The notes under the pieces: generated by a model
Told to the model about the DNA's origin: nothing
What the model saw: only the letters and a program-made list of their open reading frames with translations
Databases searched by the model: none
Part shown: piece by piece, positions 20,333-28,418 of the stretch
Numbering within the stretch: position 1 is the stretch's first letter
How the letters are laid out: every line of letters begins with the position of its first letter
Position numbers and translations under genes: made by a program
From: Rhizobacter sp. Root404
GTDB lineage: Bacteria; Pseudomonadota; Gammaproteobacteria; Burkholderiales; Burkholderiaceae_C
DNA length: 64,000 bases
NCBI RefSeq assembly: GCF_001425865.1
Contig: NZ_LMDS01000004.1
Location: 1,494,948 to 1,558,947, forward strand
Direction: 5' to 3'

Positions 20333-20668
20333 CTACTTCTTGGACGACTTGCCGGCCGCCTTCTTCGCGGCCGGTTTGCTTTTGGCGAGCAGCGCATCGA
20401 GGTTCTTCTCGATCTCGGACTCGATCGTCTTGCTGAACGCACCGAGCAGGAAGCCGAGTTTCGCGTCGAGCTGGAAGTGATCCGCCGCAACGATCAGTTC
20501 GCCCTTCACGCCGGAGCGCGTGAACTCCACCGTGTCGCTGGTCTCGCCTTCGAGAATCGTGCACGCCATGTCGAACTTCTTCTCCGCGTCCTCGGCCCAT
20601 TGCAGCGCGACCTTGCGCGCCTTGGCCAGGCCGAGGGCGTGGTCGCGGTGGATGCGGATGTCGGGCAT
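20333..20668 (-). CDS. Polyhydroxyalkanoic acid system family protein
   Basis: This 111-residue protein matches the PHA_gran_rgn family (polyhydroxyalkanoate granule-related). It starts PDIRIHRDHALGLAKARKVALQWAE, with a central SGVKGELIVAADHFQLDAKLGFLLGAF strand region, and ends in a Lys/Ala-rich tail (SKPAAKKAAGKSSKK). The PHA link comes from family annotation in other bacteria; the exact role is not established. It faces the ACBP gene tail to tail and lies 12 nt upstream of the aminopeptidase gene on the same strand. Confidence 0.82.
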   Translation of the reverse strand: MPDIRIHRDHALGLAKARKVALQWAEDAEKKFDMACTILEGETSDTVEFTRSGVKGELIVAADHFQLDAKLGFLLGAFSKTIESEIEKNLDALLAKSKPAAKKAAGKSSKK

Positions 20669-20680
20669 GGCGGGATCTCC

Positions 20681-21775
20681 TCAGGGCAATGCGTGGCGAC
20701 GCTCGGCCAGCGGCAATGCCGCCAGGCGCCGAACCTCGGTGTAGAAGCGGTTGAAGTTGCGCCCCTCGCGTTCGAACAGGCGCTCGAAATTGGGCACCAG
20801 TCCGTTGTACGCGGCGAGCACGCCGAAGGCCGCATTGTTGGCCCGCGCGAACCAGCCGTCATACCCGGAATACCCGCCCCAGCGCTCGCGTTTGAGGGCC
20901 TCGTGCTCGGCGCGCAGGTCGCGCATGAGGGTCGCCTTGGCGCTGCGCTTGTCGGCTTCGCTGCCGGGGCCGTTGTACAGCGCGTCGAGCAGGTCGCGGT
21001 AGCGCATCGTTAGCGCCCGGAAGTCGCGGCGCTGGCTGTCGAAGCGCTCGTACTCCTCGCGGGCCTGCGGGCTCGCGTGCTCGGCAAGCCAACGCTGCGC
21101 GCCGATGCGCTCCACGGCGGTCGCGAACGATTCGTTGAACACCGTGTCGCCCTTCGCGTAGGCGATCTGGTGCGCGAGCTCATGGAAGATCAGGCGCGCC
21201 AGTTCGCCTTCCGGGTAGGCGATGAAGGTGTTCAGCAGCGGGTCCGCGAACATGTCCCCGGGCAGCAGGCCAAGCGTCGAATAGGCCGGGACGCCGTAGA
21301 CGCTGGTCTCGAGTCCCGGATCCTGGGCTCGCAGGTCGTGCGCGAACGCATCCGCCGTGGCACGGTCGTAGTAGCCGCGGTAGCCGACGCAGCCGACGAC
21401 CGGGAAGCACCAGGTCTGCAGACGCAGGCTCAGCTCGGGCGCGGCCACCACGTTCCAGACCGCGGCGCCGCGCTGCAGATCGGCATAGCGGCGGTAGCTC
21501 GCGTTGTCGGGTTCCTTCAGTTCGCTGACCGCGAAGTCGCGGATGCGCTGGCTCAGTTCGAGCCTCGCCTTCAGCGCCGGCGGCGTCTGCGCATCGGCCA
21601 GCCACTCGGGCACCGGCTTCGCGGCGCGCACCAGCGCGAGGTGGCCGCTGGCCGATTGCGCGTAGTAGCCGATCGTGCTGCAGCCGGAGGTCAGGCAGAC
21701 GGTCCCCGCCGCCACCAGCGCGACGCCCAGGGCCGCGAGACTCGCCATCAGCAGCGCCAGCCGACCACGGGTCAC
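20681..21775 (-). CDS. Predicted aminopeptidase lipoprotein (COG4324)
   Basis: This 364-residue protein has a lipoprotein signal (hydrophobic run, then LTSGC with Cys at about 32) and a metallopeptidase motif HELAHQ at about 198-203, matching the COG4324 predicted aminopeptidase family. Downstream FNESFATAVERIGAQRW supplies a third ligand Glu. It would act at the outer membrane or in the periplasm on peptides. The GTG at 21775 overlaps the oxidoreductase stop (GTGA), so the two genes are probably co-translated. Confidence 0.86.
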   Translation of the reverse strand: MTRGRLALLMASLAALGVALVAAGTVCLTSGCSTIGYYAQSASGHLALVRAAKPVPEWLADAQTPPALKARLELSQRIRDFAVSELKEPDNASYRRYADLQRGAAVWNVVAAPELSLRLQTWCFPVVGCVGYRGYYDRATADAFAHDLRAQDPGLETSVYGVPAYSTLGLLPGDMFADPLLNTFIAYPEGELARLIFHELAHQIAYAKGDTVFNESFATAVERIGAQRWLAEHASPQAREEYERFDSQRRDFRALTMRYRDLLDALYNGPGSEADKRSAKATLMRDLRAEHEALKRERWGGYSGYDGWFARANNAAFGVLAAYNGLVPNFERLFEREGRNFNRFYTEVRRLAALPLAERRHALP

Positions 21776-23823
21776 GACACGGCATCGGCCGGCCGCACCT
21801 CGACCAGGCAGTCGTAGAAGCTGGGCGCGCGGCCGATGTCGGTGAGCTGCTGATGCGTCACCTCGTTGACGTTGCTGCCGCCGGCGCCGAGCTTGCGCCA
21901 CCAGACACCCAGTCCGTTGACGACGCCGGGCCGCGCACGCGGGCTGATGCGGGCGCGGCACAGGTAGCGGCCGCGGTCGTTGAAGACCTGCACCATCGCG
22001 CCGTCGACGACTCCGCGGCCCTGCGCGTCGGCGGCGTGGATCTCGAGCAGCGGCTCGCCCTCGATGTCACGCAGGCTGGTGACGTTGACGAAGCTGGAAT
22101 TCAGGAAGTTGCGCGCCGGCGGCGAGATCATCGCGAGCGGGAAGCGCCGCGCCAGGGCCGGCGCACTGAGCACCGCCTCGTAGTTGGGCACGTGGTCGGG
22201 CACGCCGTGCAGCTTGGAATCGACGATGCAGCGGCCGTCCGCGGTCGGGAAGTGGCCTTCGGCGAACGGCGCATCGGCGACCGGCAGCTTGAACCAGCCG
22301 TGCTCGCGCAGCGCATCGAAGTCCACCGGCGCATGGAACGCGGCGCGCGCCAGCGCCTCGTCGTCGTCGGCGAAGCACGGTTCGTCGAAGCCCATGCGCG
22401 CGGCCAGTTCGCGGAAGATCTGCGTGTTCGGTTTCGACTCGCCGACCGGCGCGATCGCCGGCTCGTTCAGCATCACCCAGGTGTGGCCGTAGCTGGTGTG
22501 CACGTCCAGGTGCTCGAGCTGGGTCGTGGCCGGCAGCACGTAGTCGGCCAGGTCGGCGGTGTCGGTCATGAAGTGCTCGAGCACCACGGTGAACAGGTCG
22601 TCGCGCGCGAAGCCGCGTACCACCTTCGGCGACTCGGGCGCCACCGCGACCGGGTTGCTGTTGTAGACGACGAGCGCCTCGATCTTCGGGCCGAAGTCGG
22701 CCGACGACTCGCGCAGCAGGTCGTCCCCGATGGTGCTCATGTTGATGGTGCGCACCGCGCGGCCGGCGAGCAGGTCGGGCCGCTGCAGCCCCGCGTCGTT
22801 GCGCACCGACCTGAACCAGCCCGAGCTGGAGAACAGCAGCCCGCCGGCGCGGTGCCGCCACGCCCCGGTCAGGCACGGCAGCAGCGCGACCAGCCGCGCC
22901 GCATTGCCGCCGCCACGCACCCGCTGCATGCCGTAGTTCAGGCGGATCGCGGCGGGGCGCGTCGTGCCGTAGTCGCGCGCCAGGCCGCGCACCTCGTCGG
23001 CCGTGATGCCGCAGACCTCGGCGACGCGCTCGGGCGGCCACTCCAGCGCGCGTTCGCGCAGCGCCGGCCAGCCGGCGACATCGACGTGCCGCGCGATGTA
23101 GTCATCGTCCAGCCAGTCGTTGACGATCAACTCGTGCATCAGCCCGAGCGCGAGCGCGCCGTCGGTGCCGGGCAGCAGTGCGATGTGCTGGTGGCACTTG
23201 TCGGCCGTCTCGGTGCGCCGCGGGTCGATGCAGATCAGCTTGGCGCCGGCCCGCTTGGCCGCCTGCGCGAAGGTCCAGAAGTGCAGGTTCGACGCGATCG
23301 AGTTGCTGCCCCAGATCAGGATCAGCCGGCTCTCGGCGAAGAACTCCAGGTGCATGCCGACCTTGCCGCCGTAGGTCGAGGCGAGCGCCTCGCCGCCGGC
23401 GCTTGAGCAGATCGTGCGGTCCAGAAGCGACGCGCCGAGGCGGTGGAAGAACCGGGCGGCGATGCTCTCGCCCTGCACGAGGCCCATCGTGCCGGCATAG
23501 CTGTAGGGCACGATGGCCTGGGGATCGCGCGCCGCGATCGTCCGCAGGCGTGCGGCGATGTCGGTCAGCGCCTCCTCCCAGCTCACCCGCTCGAATCGGC
23601 CCGACCCCTTGGGTCCGACCCGGCGCAGCGGATGCAGCACGCGCTCGGGGTGGTAGGTGCGCTCCGGATAGCGCGAGACCTTGGTGCACAGCGCGCCGTG
23701 GGTCGGCGGATGATCGGGATCGCCCTGCACCTTGATCGCCCGCCCGTCCTGGACCGTGACGCGGATCGCGCAGGTGTCCGGGCAGTCGTGCGGGCAGGCG
23801 GCGCGTACGGTGATCGTCTCCAT
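21772..23823 (-). CDS. Molybdopterin oxidoreductase (formate dehydrogenase-like)
   Basis: This 683-residue cytoplasmic enzyme of the molybdopterin oxidoreductase (COG0243) family binds a [4Fe-4S] cluster through C10-x3-C14-x3-C18 and C46 (CPHDCPDTC, then ALCTKVS). Bis-MGD contacts are suggested by SAGGEALAS, GSNSIASN and the C-terminal dinucleotide-binding block (FLNSSFVNV, then RGRYLCRARI). There is no Tat signal, so it is soluble. Substrate is unknown; related proteins are annotated as formate dehydrogenase or anaerobic dehydrogenase. It overlaps the lipoprotein peptidase gene. Confidence 0.85.
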   Translation of the reverse strand: METITVRAACPHDCPDTCAIRVTVQDGRAIKVQGDPDHPPTHGALCTKVSRYPERTYHPERVLHPLRRVGPKGSGRFERVSWEEALTDIAARLRTIAARDPQAIVPYSYAGTMGLVQGESIAARFFHRLGASLLDRTICSSAGGEALASTYGGKVGMHLEFFAESRLILIWGSNSIASNLHFWTFAQAAKRAGAKLICIDPRRTETADKCHQHIALLPGTDGALALGLMHELIVNDWLDDDYIARHVDVAGWPALRERALEWPPERVAEVCGITADEVRGLARDYGTTRPAAIRLNYGMQRVRGGGNAARLVALLPCLTGAWRHRAGGLLFSSSGWFRSVRNDAGLQRPDLLAGRAVRTINMSTIGDDLLRESSADFGPKIEALVVYNSNPVAVAPESPKVVRGFARDDLFTVVLEHFMTDTADLADYVLPATTQLEHLDVHTSYGHTWVMLNEPAIAPVGESKPNTQIFRELAARMGFDEPCFADDDEALARAAFHAPVDFDALREHGWFKLPVADAPFAEGHFPTADGRCIVDSKLHGVPDHVPNYEAVLSAPALARRFPLAMISPPARNFLNSSFVNVTSLRDIEGEPLLEIHAADAQGRGVVDGAMVQVFNDRGRYLCRARISPRARPGVVNGLGVWWRKLGAGGSNVNEVTHQQLTDIGRAPSFYDCLVEVRPADAVS

Positions 23824-23869
23824 GGAGGTGAACTATTGCACACGCCGGCCGCCGGTGTTCGTGTTCAAA

Positions 23870-23882
23870 CGTCCACTGGACG
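23870..23882. promoter_or_regulatory. Perfect palindrome CGTCCACTGGACG upstream of the receptor gene
   Basis: A 6-1-6 inverted repeat lies in the 163-nt divergent gap between the molybdopterin oxidoreductase and the periplasmic receptor genes. It may be an operator; no regulator is encoded next to it. Confidence 0.35.
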
Positions 23883-23986
23883 GTGACTTAGTGCACGGCA
23901 ATGCGTAAGCTGCGCCCACACTGGGACACACCAGACGGGCCCGGCCGGAAGGCCGCGAACGCCCTGGACACATCGTTGAGGATTCC

Positions 23987-25111
23987 ATGAAACGTCGTGA
24001 CGCCATCAAGTGGCTCGCGGGTTCGAGCGCCGCGTTGGCGCTGCCCGCCCTGGCCCAGAACAACCGCATCGTGCTCGGCCAGTCGGCCGCGTTCAGCGGC
24101 CCCGCCGCCCAGCTCGGCATCCAAATGAACATGGGTGCGAAGGTCTACTTCAACGCGCTCAACGCCGCCGGCGGCGTCAACGGCAGCACGATCGAGCTGC
24201 GCACGCTCGACGACGGCTACGAGCCCGACCGCTGCAAGGCCAACACCGAGAAGTTCATCCGCGACGACGTGTTCGGCCTGTTCGGCTACGTCGGCACGCC
24301 GACCTGCCTCGCGGCACTGCCGCTGGTCGTCGACGCGAAGGTGCCGTTCTTCGGCCCGTTCACCGGCGCCGAGGCGCTGCGCGACCCCTTCCACAGGACC
24401 GTGTTCCACCTGCGCGCCTCGTACTACGACGAGACCGCGCTGATCGTGAAGCAGCTCACCTCGCTCGGCCTGAAGAAGATCGCGGTCTTCTACCAGAACG
24501 ACGCCTACGGCAAGGCCGGCCTGGAAGGCGTGACCCGCGCGCTGAAATCGCAGGACCTGGTGCCGGTCGCGCTCGGCACGGTCGAGCGCAACACCGTCAA
24601 CGTCGCGCAGGCCGTCAAGGACATCACCGCGAAGATGCCCGACGCGGTCGTGCAGATCAGCGCCTACAAGTCCTGCGCCGCGTTCATCCGCGAGGCCCGC
24701 AAGGCCGGCTACGGCGGCACCTTCTTCAACGTCTCGTTCGTCGGCACCCAGGCACTGGCCGACGAGCTCGGCAAGGAGGGCCGCGGCATCATGGTCAGCC
24801 AGGTCATGCCGTTCCCGTTCTCGACGACGACCGGCATCGCGCGCGAGTACCTCGACGCCGTCGCGAAGGCCGGCGGCGACGCCCAGCCGAACTACTCCAG
24901 CATGGAAGGCTACCTGGCCGCCAAGGTGCTGACCGAGGGCTTCCGGCGCGCCGGCCGCAACCCGACGCGCGAATCGCTGGTCAGCGGGCTGGAGTCGATC
25001 CAGAACGTCAGCTTCGGCGGCTTCAGCGTCGAGTTCGGGCCGCGCGACCACGTCGCGTCGCGCTTCGTCGACCTGTCGATGCTGACCGAGGACGGCAAGG
25101 TCCGGCGCTAG
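23987..25111 (+). CDS. ABC-type branched-chain amino acid periplasmic binding protein
   Basis: This 374-residue receptor of the LivJ/Peripla_BP_6 type has a signal peptide with an RR-containing start (KRRDAIKWLAGSSAALALPALAQ). It continues with NRIVLGQSAAFSGPAAQLG and GSTIELRTLDDGYEP typical of the fold. It lies upstream of an M20 amidohydrolase and a DUF2817 protein on the same strand, but no permease or ATPase is next to it, so it must use components encoded elsewhere. Ligand unknown; an amino acid or short peptide is plausible from the context. Confidence 0.88.
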   Translation: MKRRDAIKWLAGSSAALALPALAQNNRIVLGQSAAFSGPAAQLGIQMNMGAKVYFNALNAAGGVNGSTIELRTLDDGYEPDRCKANTEKFIRDDVFGLFGYVGTPTCLAALPLVVDAKVPFFGPFTGAEALRDPFHRTVFHLRASYYDETALIVKQLTSLGLKKIAVFYQNDAYGKAGLEGVTRALKSQDLVPVALGTVERNTVNVAQAVKDITAKMPDAVVQISAYKSCAAFIREARKAGYGGTFFNVSFVGTQALADELGKEGRGIMVSQVMPFPFSTTTGIAREYLDAVAKAGGDAQPNYSSMEGYLAAKVLTEGFRRAGRNPTRESLVSGLESIQNVSFGGFSVEFGPRDHVASRFVDLSMLTEDGKVRR

Positions 25112-25163
25112 CCGCAGGGGCCTTTGCGGGGCCGCCGGTCGCCCGGCCAGCCCGGCGCTAAAC

Positions 25164-25180
25164 TGCCCGTTTTCCGGGCA
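25164..25180. other. 6-bp hairpin in the receptor-M20 intergenic region
   Basis: TGCCCG, loop TTTTC, CGGGCA is a perfect stem. It is followed by a direct repeat TCCGGGCACG at 25173-25182 and 25187-25196. It sits about 40 nt before the M20 gene start and may be an RNA element or a weak terminator. Confidence 0.35.
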
Positions 25181-25216
25181 CGCGTGTCCGGGCACGTTGC
25201 ATGCAAGGAGCCGCAC

Positions 25217-26410
25217 ATGCGCATGATCGAATCCATCCTCGCCGACGCGGCGTCCATCGCCGCGGTCCGCCGCGACATCCACGCCCACCCGGAGCTGTGC
25301 TTCCAGGAGCAGCGCACGTCCGACGTGATCGCCAAGCAGCTCACCGACTGGGGCATCCCGATCCACCGCGGCATGGGCACGACCGGCGTGGTCGCGATCC
25401 TGAAGAACGGCACCAGCGACCGCGCGGTCGGCCTGCGCGCCGACATCGACGCGCTGCCGATGACCGAGCACAACACCTTCGCACACGCCAGCCAGCACCC
25501 CGGCAAGATGCACGCCTGCGGGCATGACGGCCACACCGCGATGCTGCTGGCCGCCGCCAAGCACCTGAGCAAGCACCGCAACTACGACGGCACGGTCTAC
25601 CTGATCTTCCAGCCGGCCGAGGAAGGCGGCGGCGGCGCGCGCGAGATGATCAAGGACGGCCTGTTCGAGAAGTTCCCGATGGAAGCGGTGTTCGGCGCCC
25701 ACAACTGGCCCGGCATGGCGGTCGGCCAGTTCGCGCTGAAGAACGGCCCGTGCTTCGCGAGCAGCAACGAGTTCAAGATCACGATCCACGGCAAGGGCGC
25801 GCACGCCGCGATGCCGCACAACGGCGTCGACCCGGTGCCGGTGGCGTGCCAGCTGGTGCAGGCGTTCCAGACCATCATCACCCGCAACAAGCGGCCGATC
25901 GACGCCGGTGTGATCTCGGTGACGATGATCCACACCGGCGAGGCCACCAACGTGGTGCCCGACAGCTGCGAGATCCAGGGCACGGTGCGCACCTTCACGC
26001 TCGAGGTGCTCGACCTGATCGAGCGCCGCATGAAGGAGATCGCCGAGCACACCTGCGCGGCGTTCGACACCACCTGCGAGTTCGCCTTCAAGCGCAACTA
26101 CCCGCCGACGATCAACCACCCCGCCGAGACCGAGTTCGCGCGCCAGGTGATGGGCGAGCTGGTCGGCGCCGACAACGTGCAGGAGTTCGAGCCGACGATG
26201 GGCGCCGAGGACTTCAGCTTCTTCCTGCTCGAGAAGCCCGGTTGCTACTTCCTGATCGGCAACGGCGACGGCAGCCACCGCGAAGGCGGCCACGGCATGG
26301 GCCCGTGCATGCTGCACAACCCCAGCTACGACTTCAACGACGAGCTGATCCCGCTCGGTGCGACCCTCTGGGTCAACCTGGCCGAGAAGTGGCTCAACAC
26401 CGCACGCTGA
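25217..26410 (+). CDS. M20-family amidohydrolase (hippurate hydrolase-like)
   Basis: This 397-residue metallohydrolase cleaves N-acyl or amide bonds of amino acids. Metal-binding residues are visible: D77 in LRADIDALP, the CGHDGH motif at 101-106, E135/E136 in PAEEGGGG, and a His in VFGAHNWPGM. A dimerisation region lies at about 190-300. The ATG at 25217 follows an AAGGAG. It is one codon-step from the DUF2817 gene (stop and start share a base), forming a likely two-gene operon. Confidence 0.93.
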   Translation: MRMIESILADAASIAAVRRDIHAHPELCFQEQRTSDVIAKQLTDWGIPIHRGMGTTGVVAILKNGTSDRAVGLRADIDALPMTEHNTFAHASQHPGKMHACGHDGHTAMLLAAAKHLSKHRNYDGTVYLIFQPAEEGGGGAREMIKDGLFEKFPMEAVFGAHNWPGMAVGQFALKNGPCFASSNEFKITIHGKGAHAAMPHNGVDPVPVACQLVQAFQTIITRNKRPIDAGVISVTMIHTGEATNVVPDSCEIQGTVRTFTLEVLDLIERRMKEIAEHTCAAFDTTCEFAFKRNYPPTINHPAETEFARQVMGELVGADNVQEFEPTMGAEDFSFFLLEKPGCYFLIGNGDGSHREGGHGMGPCMLHNPSYDFNDELIPLGATLWVNLAEKWLNTAR

Positions 26411-27501
26411 TGAGCCACGACGCCAGCGCGAACTTTTCGCAGAGCTATGCCGAGGCGCGGGCCAAGTTCCTGGCCGCCGCCGACGACGCTGGCCTCGACC
26501 CGCAGAGCCACCTGCACCCGCTGGTCGGCCGCGACGGCGAGCAGCTGGCGATGGACGTGGTCCGCGACGGCCCCGCCGACGCCGCCGCGCTGCTGATCGT
26601 CAGCAGCGCTTGCCACGGCGTCGAGGGCTTCTGCGGCTCGGGCGTCCAGACCGCGCTGCTGCGCGACCCGGCGTGGCGCGCCGCAGCGGCCGACGCCCGC
26701 GTGACGGTGCTCTACATCCATGCACTGAACCCGTACGGCTTCTCGTGGTGGCGGCGCACCACGCAGGAGAACGTCGACCTGAACCGCAACTTCCACGACT
26801 TCAGTCAGGCGCCGCTGCGCAACGACGCCTACGACGACCTGGCCGCGGCGATCGTGCCGGCCCACTGGCCGCCGAGCGAACAGAGCGATGCCCCGCTGCA
26901 GGCCTTCGCCGCGGCGCACGGCGCCGCCAAGTTGCAGGAGGCGATCACCAGCGGCCAGTACGCGCACCCCGAGGGCCTGTTCTACGGCGGGCGCAACCCG
27001 ACCTGGAGCCACGTGACGCTGCGCCACGTGCTGCAGGAGCACGCCACGCGCTGCGCCCGCCTGGGCTGGATCGACCTGCACACCGGTCTCGGCCCGAGCG
27101 GCCACGGCGAGCGCATCTTCGCCTGCCGTGACGATGCCGCCGCGCTGCAGCGCGCCCGCGCCTGGTGGGGCGACGACGTCACCAGCATCTACGACGGCAG
27201 CTCGACCTCGGCGCCGCTGCAGGGGCTGATGTGGATGACGGCCTACCAGGAGTGCCCGCAGGCCGAGTACACCGGCATCGCGCTCGAGTACGGCACGCTG
27301 CCGATCGACCAGATGATCGGCGCGCTGCGCGCCGACCAGTGGGTCGAGAACCACCCGGAAGCGCCCGCCGCGCAACGCGCGCAGATCAAGCGCCAGACCC
27401 GCGACGCGTTCTACGTCGACACCGACGAATGGAAGCAGCGCATCGTCGAGCAGGCGTTCGATGCCGCCCACGGCGCGCTGCGCGGGCTCTCGGTGCGCTG
27501 A
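26410..27501 (+). CDS. DUF2817 M14-like metallocarboxypeptidase
   Basis: This 363-residue protein matches DUF2817, a carboxypeptidase A-like (M14) metallohydrolase family. Zinc-site elements are suggested by SSACHGVEGFCGSG (His, then Glu), NVDLNRNFHDF and WIDLHTGLGPSGHGE, with a possible catalytic Glu in ALEYGT. It is translationally coupled to the M20 amidohydrolase and follows the receptor gene, so the group may process imported acylated amino acids or peptides. No signal peptide is seen, so it is probably cytoplasmic. Confidence 0.85.
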   Translation: MSHDASANFSQSYAEARAKFLAAADDAGLDPQSHLHPLVGRDGEQLAMDVVRDGPADAAALLIVSSACHGVEGFCGSGVQTALLRDPAWRAAAADARVTVLYIHALNPYGFSWWRRTTQENVDLNRNFHDFSQAPLRNDAYDDLAAAIVPAHWPPSEQSDAPLQAFAAAHGAAKLQEAITSGQYAHPEGLFYGGRNPTWSHVTLRHVLQEHATRCARLGWIDLHTGLGPSGHGERIFACRDDAAALQRARAWWGDDVTSIYDGSSTSAPLQGLMWMTAYQECPQAEYTGIALEYGTLPIDQMIGALRADQWVENHPEAPAAQRAQIKRQTRDAFYVDTDEWKQRIVEQAFDAAHGALRGLSVR

Positions 27502-27511
27502 GGTCGCGTCA

Positions 27512-27757
27512 ATGCTCGAGTTGCGTCCGAACTGCGAGTGCTGCGACCGCGACCTGCCGAACGACTCGGTCGAGGCGCGCATCTGCACCTTCGAGTGCAC
27601 GTTCTGCAGCACCTGCGCCGACGAGAAGCTCGGCGGCATCTGCCCCAACTGCGGTGGCGAACTGCTGCGCCGCCCGCGCCGCCCGGCGACTGCGCTGCAG
27701 AAGCACCCGGCGTCGACACGGCGTGTCTTCAAGCCTGCCGGCTGCGGACGGGCCTGA
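27512..27757 (+). CDS. DUF1272 zinc-ribbon-like protein
   Basis: This 81-residue protein starts MLELRPNCECCDRDLPNDSVEA and carries nine cysteines in metal-site-like pairs (C8, C10, C11; C25, C29; C32, C35; C44, C47), matching DUF1272. The tail is basic and less conserved. It starts 10 nt after the DUF2817 gene and is probably the last gene of that unit. It may bind zinc; function unknown. Confidence 0.82.
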   Translation: MLELRPNCECCDRDLPNDSVEARICTFECTFCSTCADEKLGGICPNCGGELLRRPRRPATALQKHPASTRRVFKPAGCGRA

Positions 27758-27763
27758 GACCGG

Positions 27764-28366
27764 TCAGCCGAACGCCTTCGCCAGCTCCGCATCCTTGGCC
27801 CGCGCGCGGGCGACCGCCGGTCGCGAACCGACACGCTCGATGTACGCGGCGATCACCGGCAGCTCCGGCACCAGACCGAACATCGTGGTCCAGCGCAACG
27901 CCGTGCCCCACAGCACGTCGACCGCACTGAAGCGTTCGCCGAGCAGGTAGGTGCCCTTCTCCAGCTGGCCGACCAGCGTCGCCAACATCGTGTCGTAGTC
28001 GCCGTACGGTGCCAGCGACGGCGGCGGCGCGTGCTTCTGCGATCTGTCGATCAGCGCCGGCTCGAACGAGGACCCGTAGAACGCCATCCAGCGCAGGTAC
28101 GGGCCGCGCAGCGGGTCACCGATCGGTGGTGCCAGGCCGGCCGCCGGGAAGAGGTCCGCCAGGTACAGGAAGACCGCCACCTGCTCGGTCACCAGCGCGT
28201 CGCCGTGCGTCACCGCCGGCACCTTGCCAAGCGGGTTGATTGCCAGGTAGGCCGGCGCGCGGTTTTCGCCGGCCTTCATGTTCATCACATGCAGGTCGTA
28301 GGGCGCACCGAGCTCCTCGAGCAGGATCAGCGCACCGGTCGAGCGCGTGTTGGGCGAGTGATGCAA
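27764..28366 (-). CDS. Glutathione S-transferase-like protein
   Basis: This 200-residue protein has the GST fold pattern: HHSPNTRSTGALILLEELGAPYDL, NPLGKVPAV with the cis-proline, TEQVAVFLYLADLF (the GSH-binding Glu/Ser region is EQVA here) and a helical C-terminal domain (RFSAVDVLWG). The only standard start is a TTG at 28366; no ATG or GTG is available upstream before a stop. This truncates the expected first beta-strand (an AVTLHHS stretch continues in frame upstream). It follows pgi by 52 nt on the same strand. Confidence 0.82.
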   Translation of the reverse strand: MHHSPNTRSTGALILLEELGAPYDLHVMNMKAGENRAPAYLAINPLGKVPAVTHGDALVTEQVAVFLYLADLFPAAGLAPPIGDPLRGPYLRWMAFYGSSFEPALIDRSQKHAPPPSLAPYGDYDTMLATLVGQLEKGTYLLGERFSAVDVLWGTALRWTTMFGLVPELPVIAAYIERVGSRPAVARARAKDAELAKAFG

Positions 28367-28418
28367 CGTGACGGCAGCGGTCGTGGCTCCAGTCCTCGGG
28401 TTCGTCTCGGGGGCGGTG

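Noticed and set aside
23888..26317. 809-codon minus-strand open frame opposite the receptor and M20 genes
   Set aside because: Shadow of the plus-strand genes; both of those carry signal peptide or catalytic motifs.
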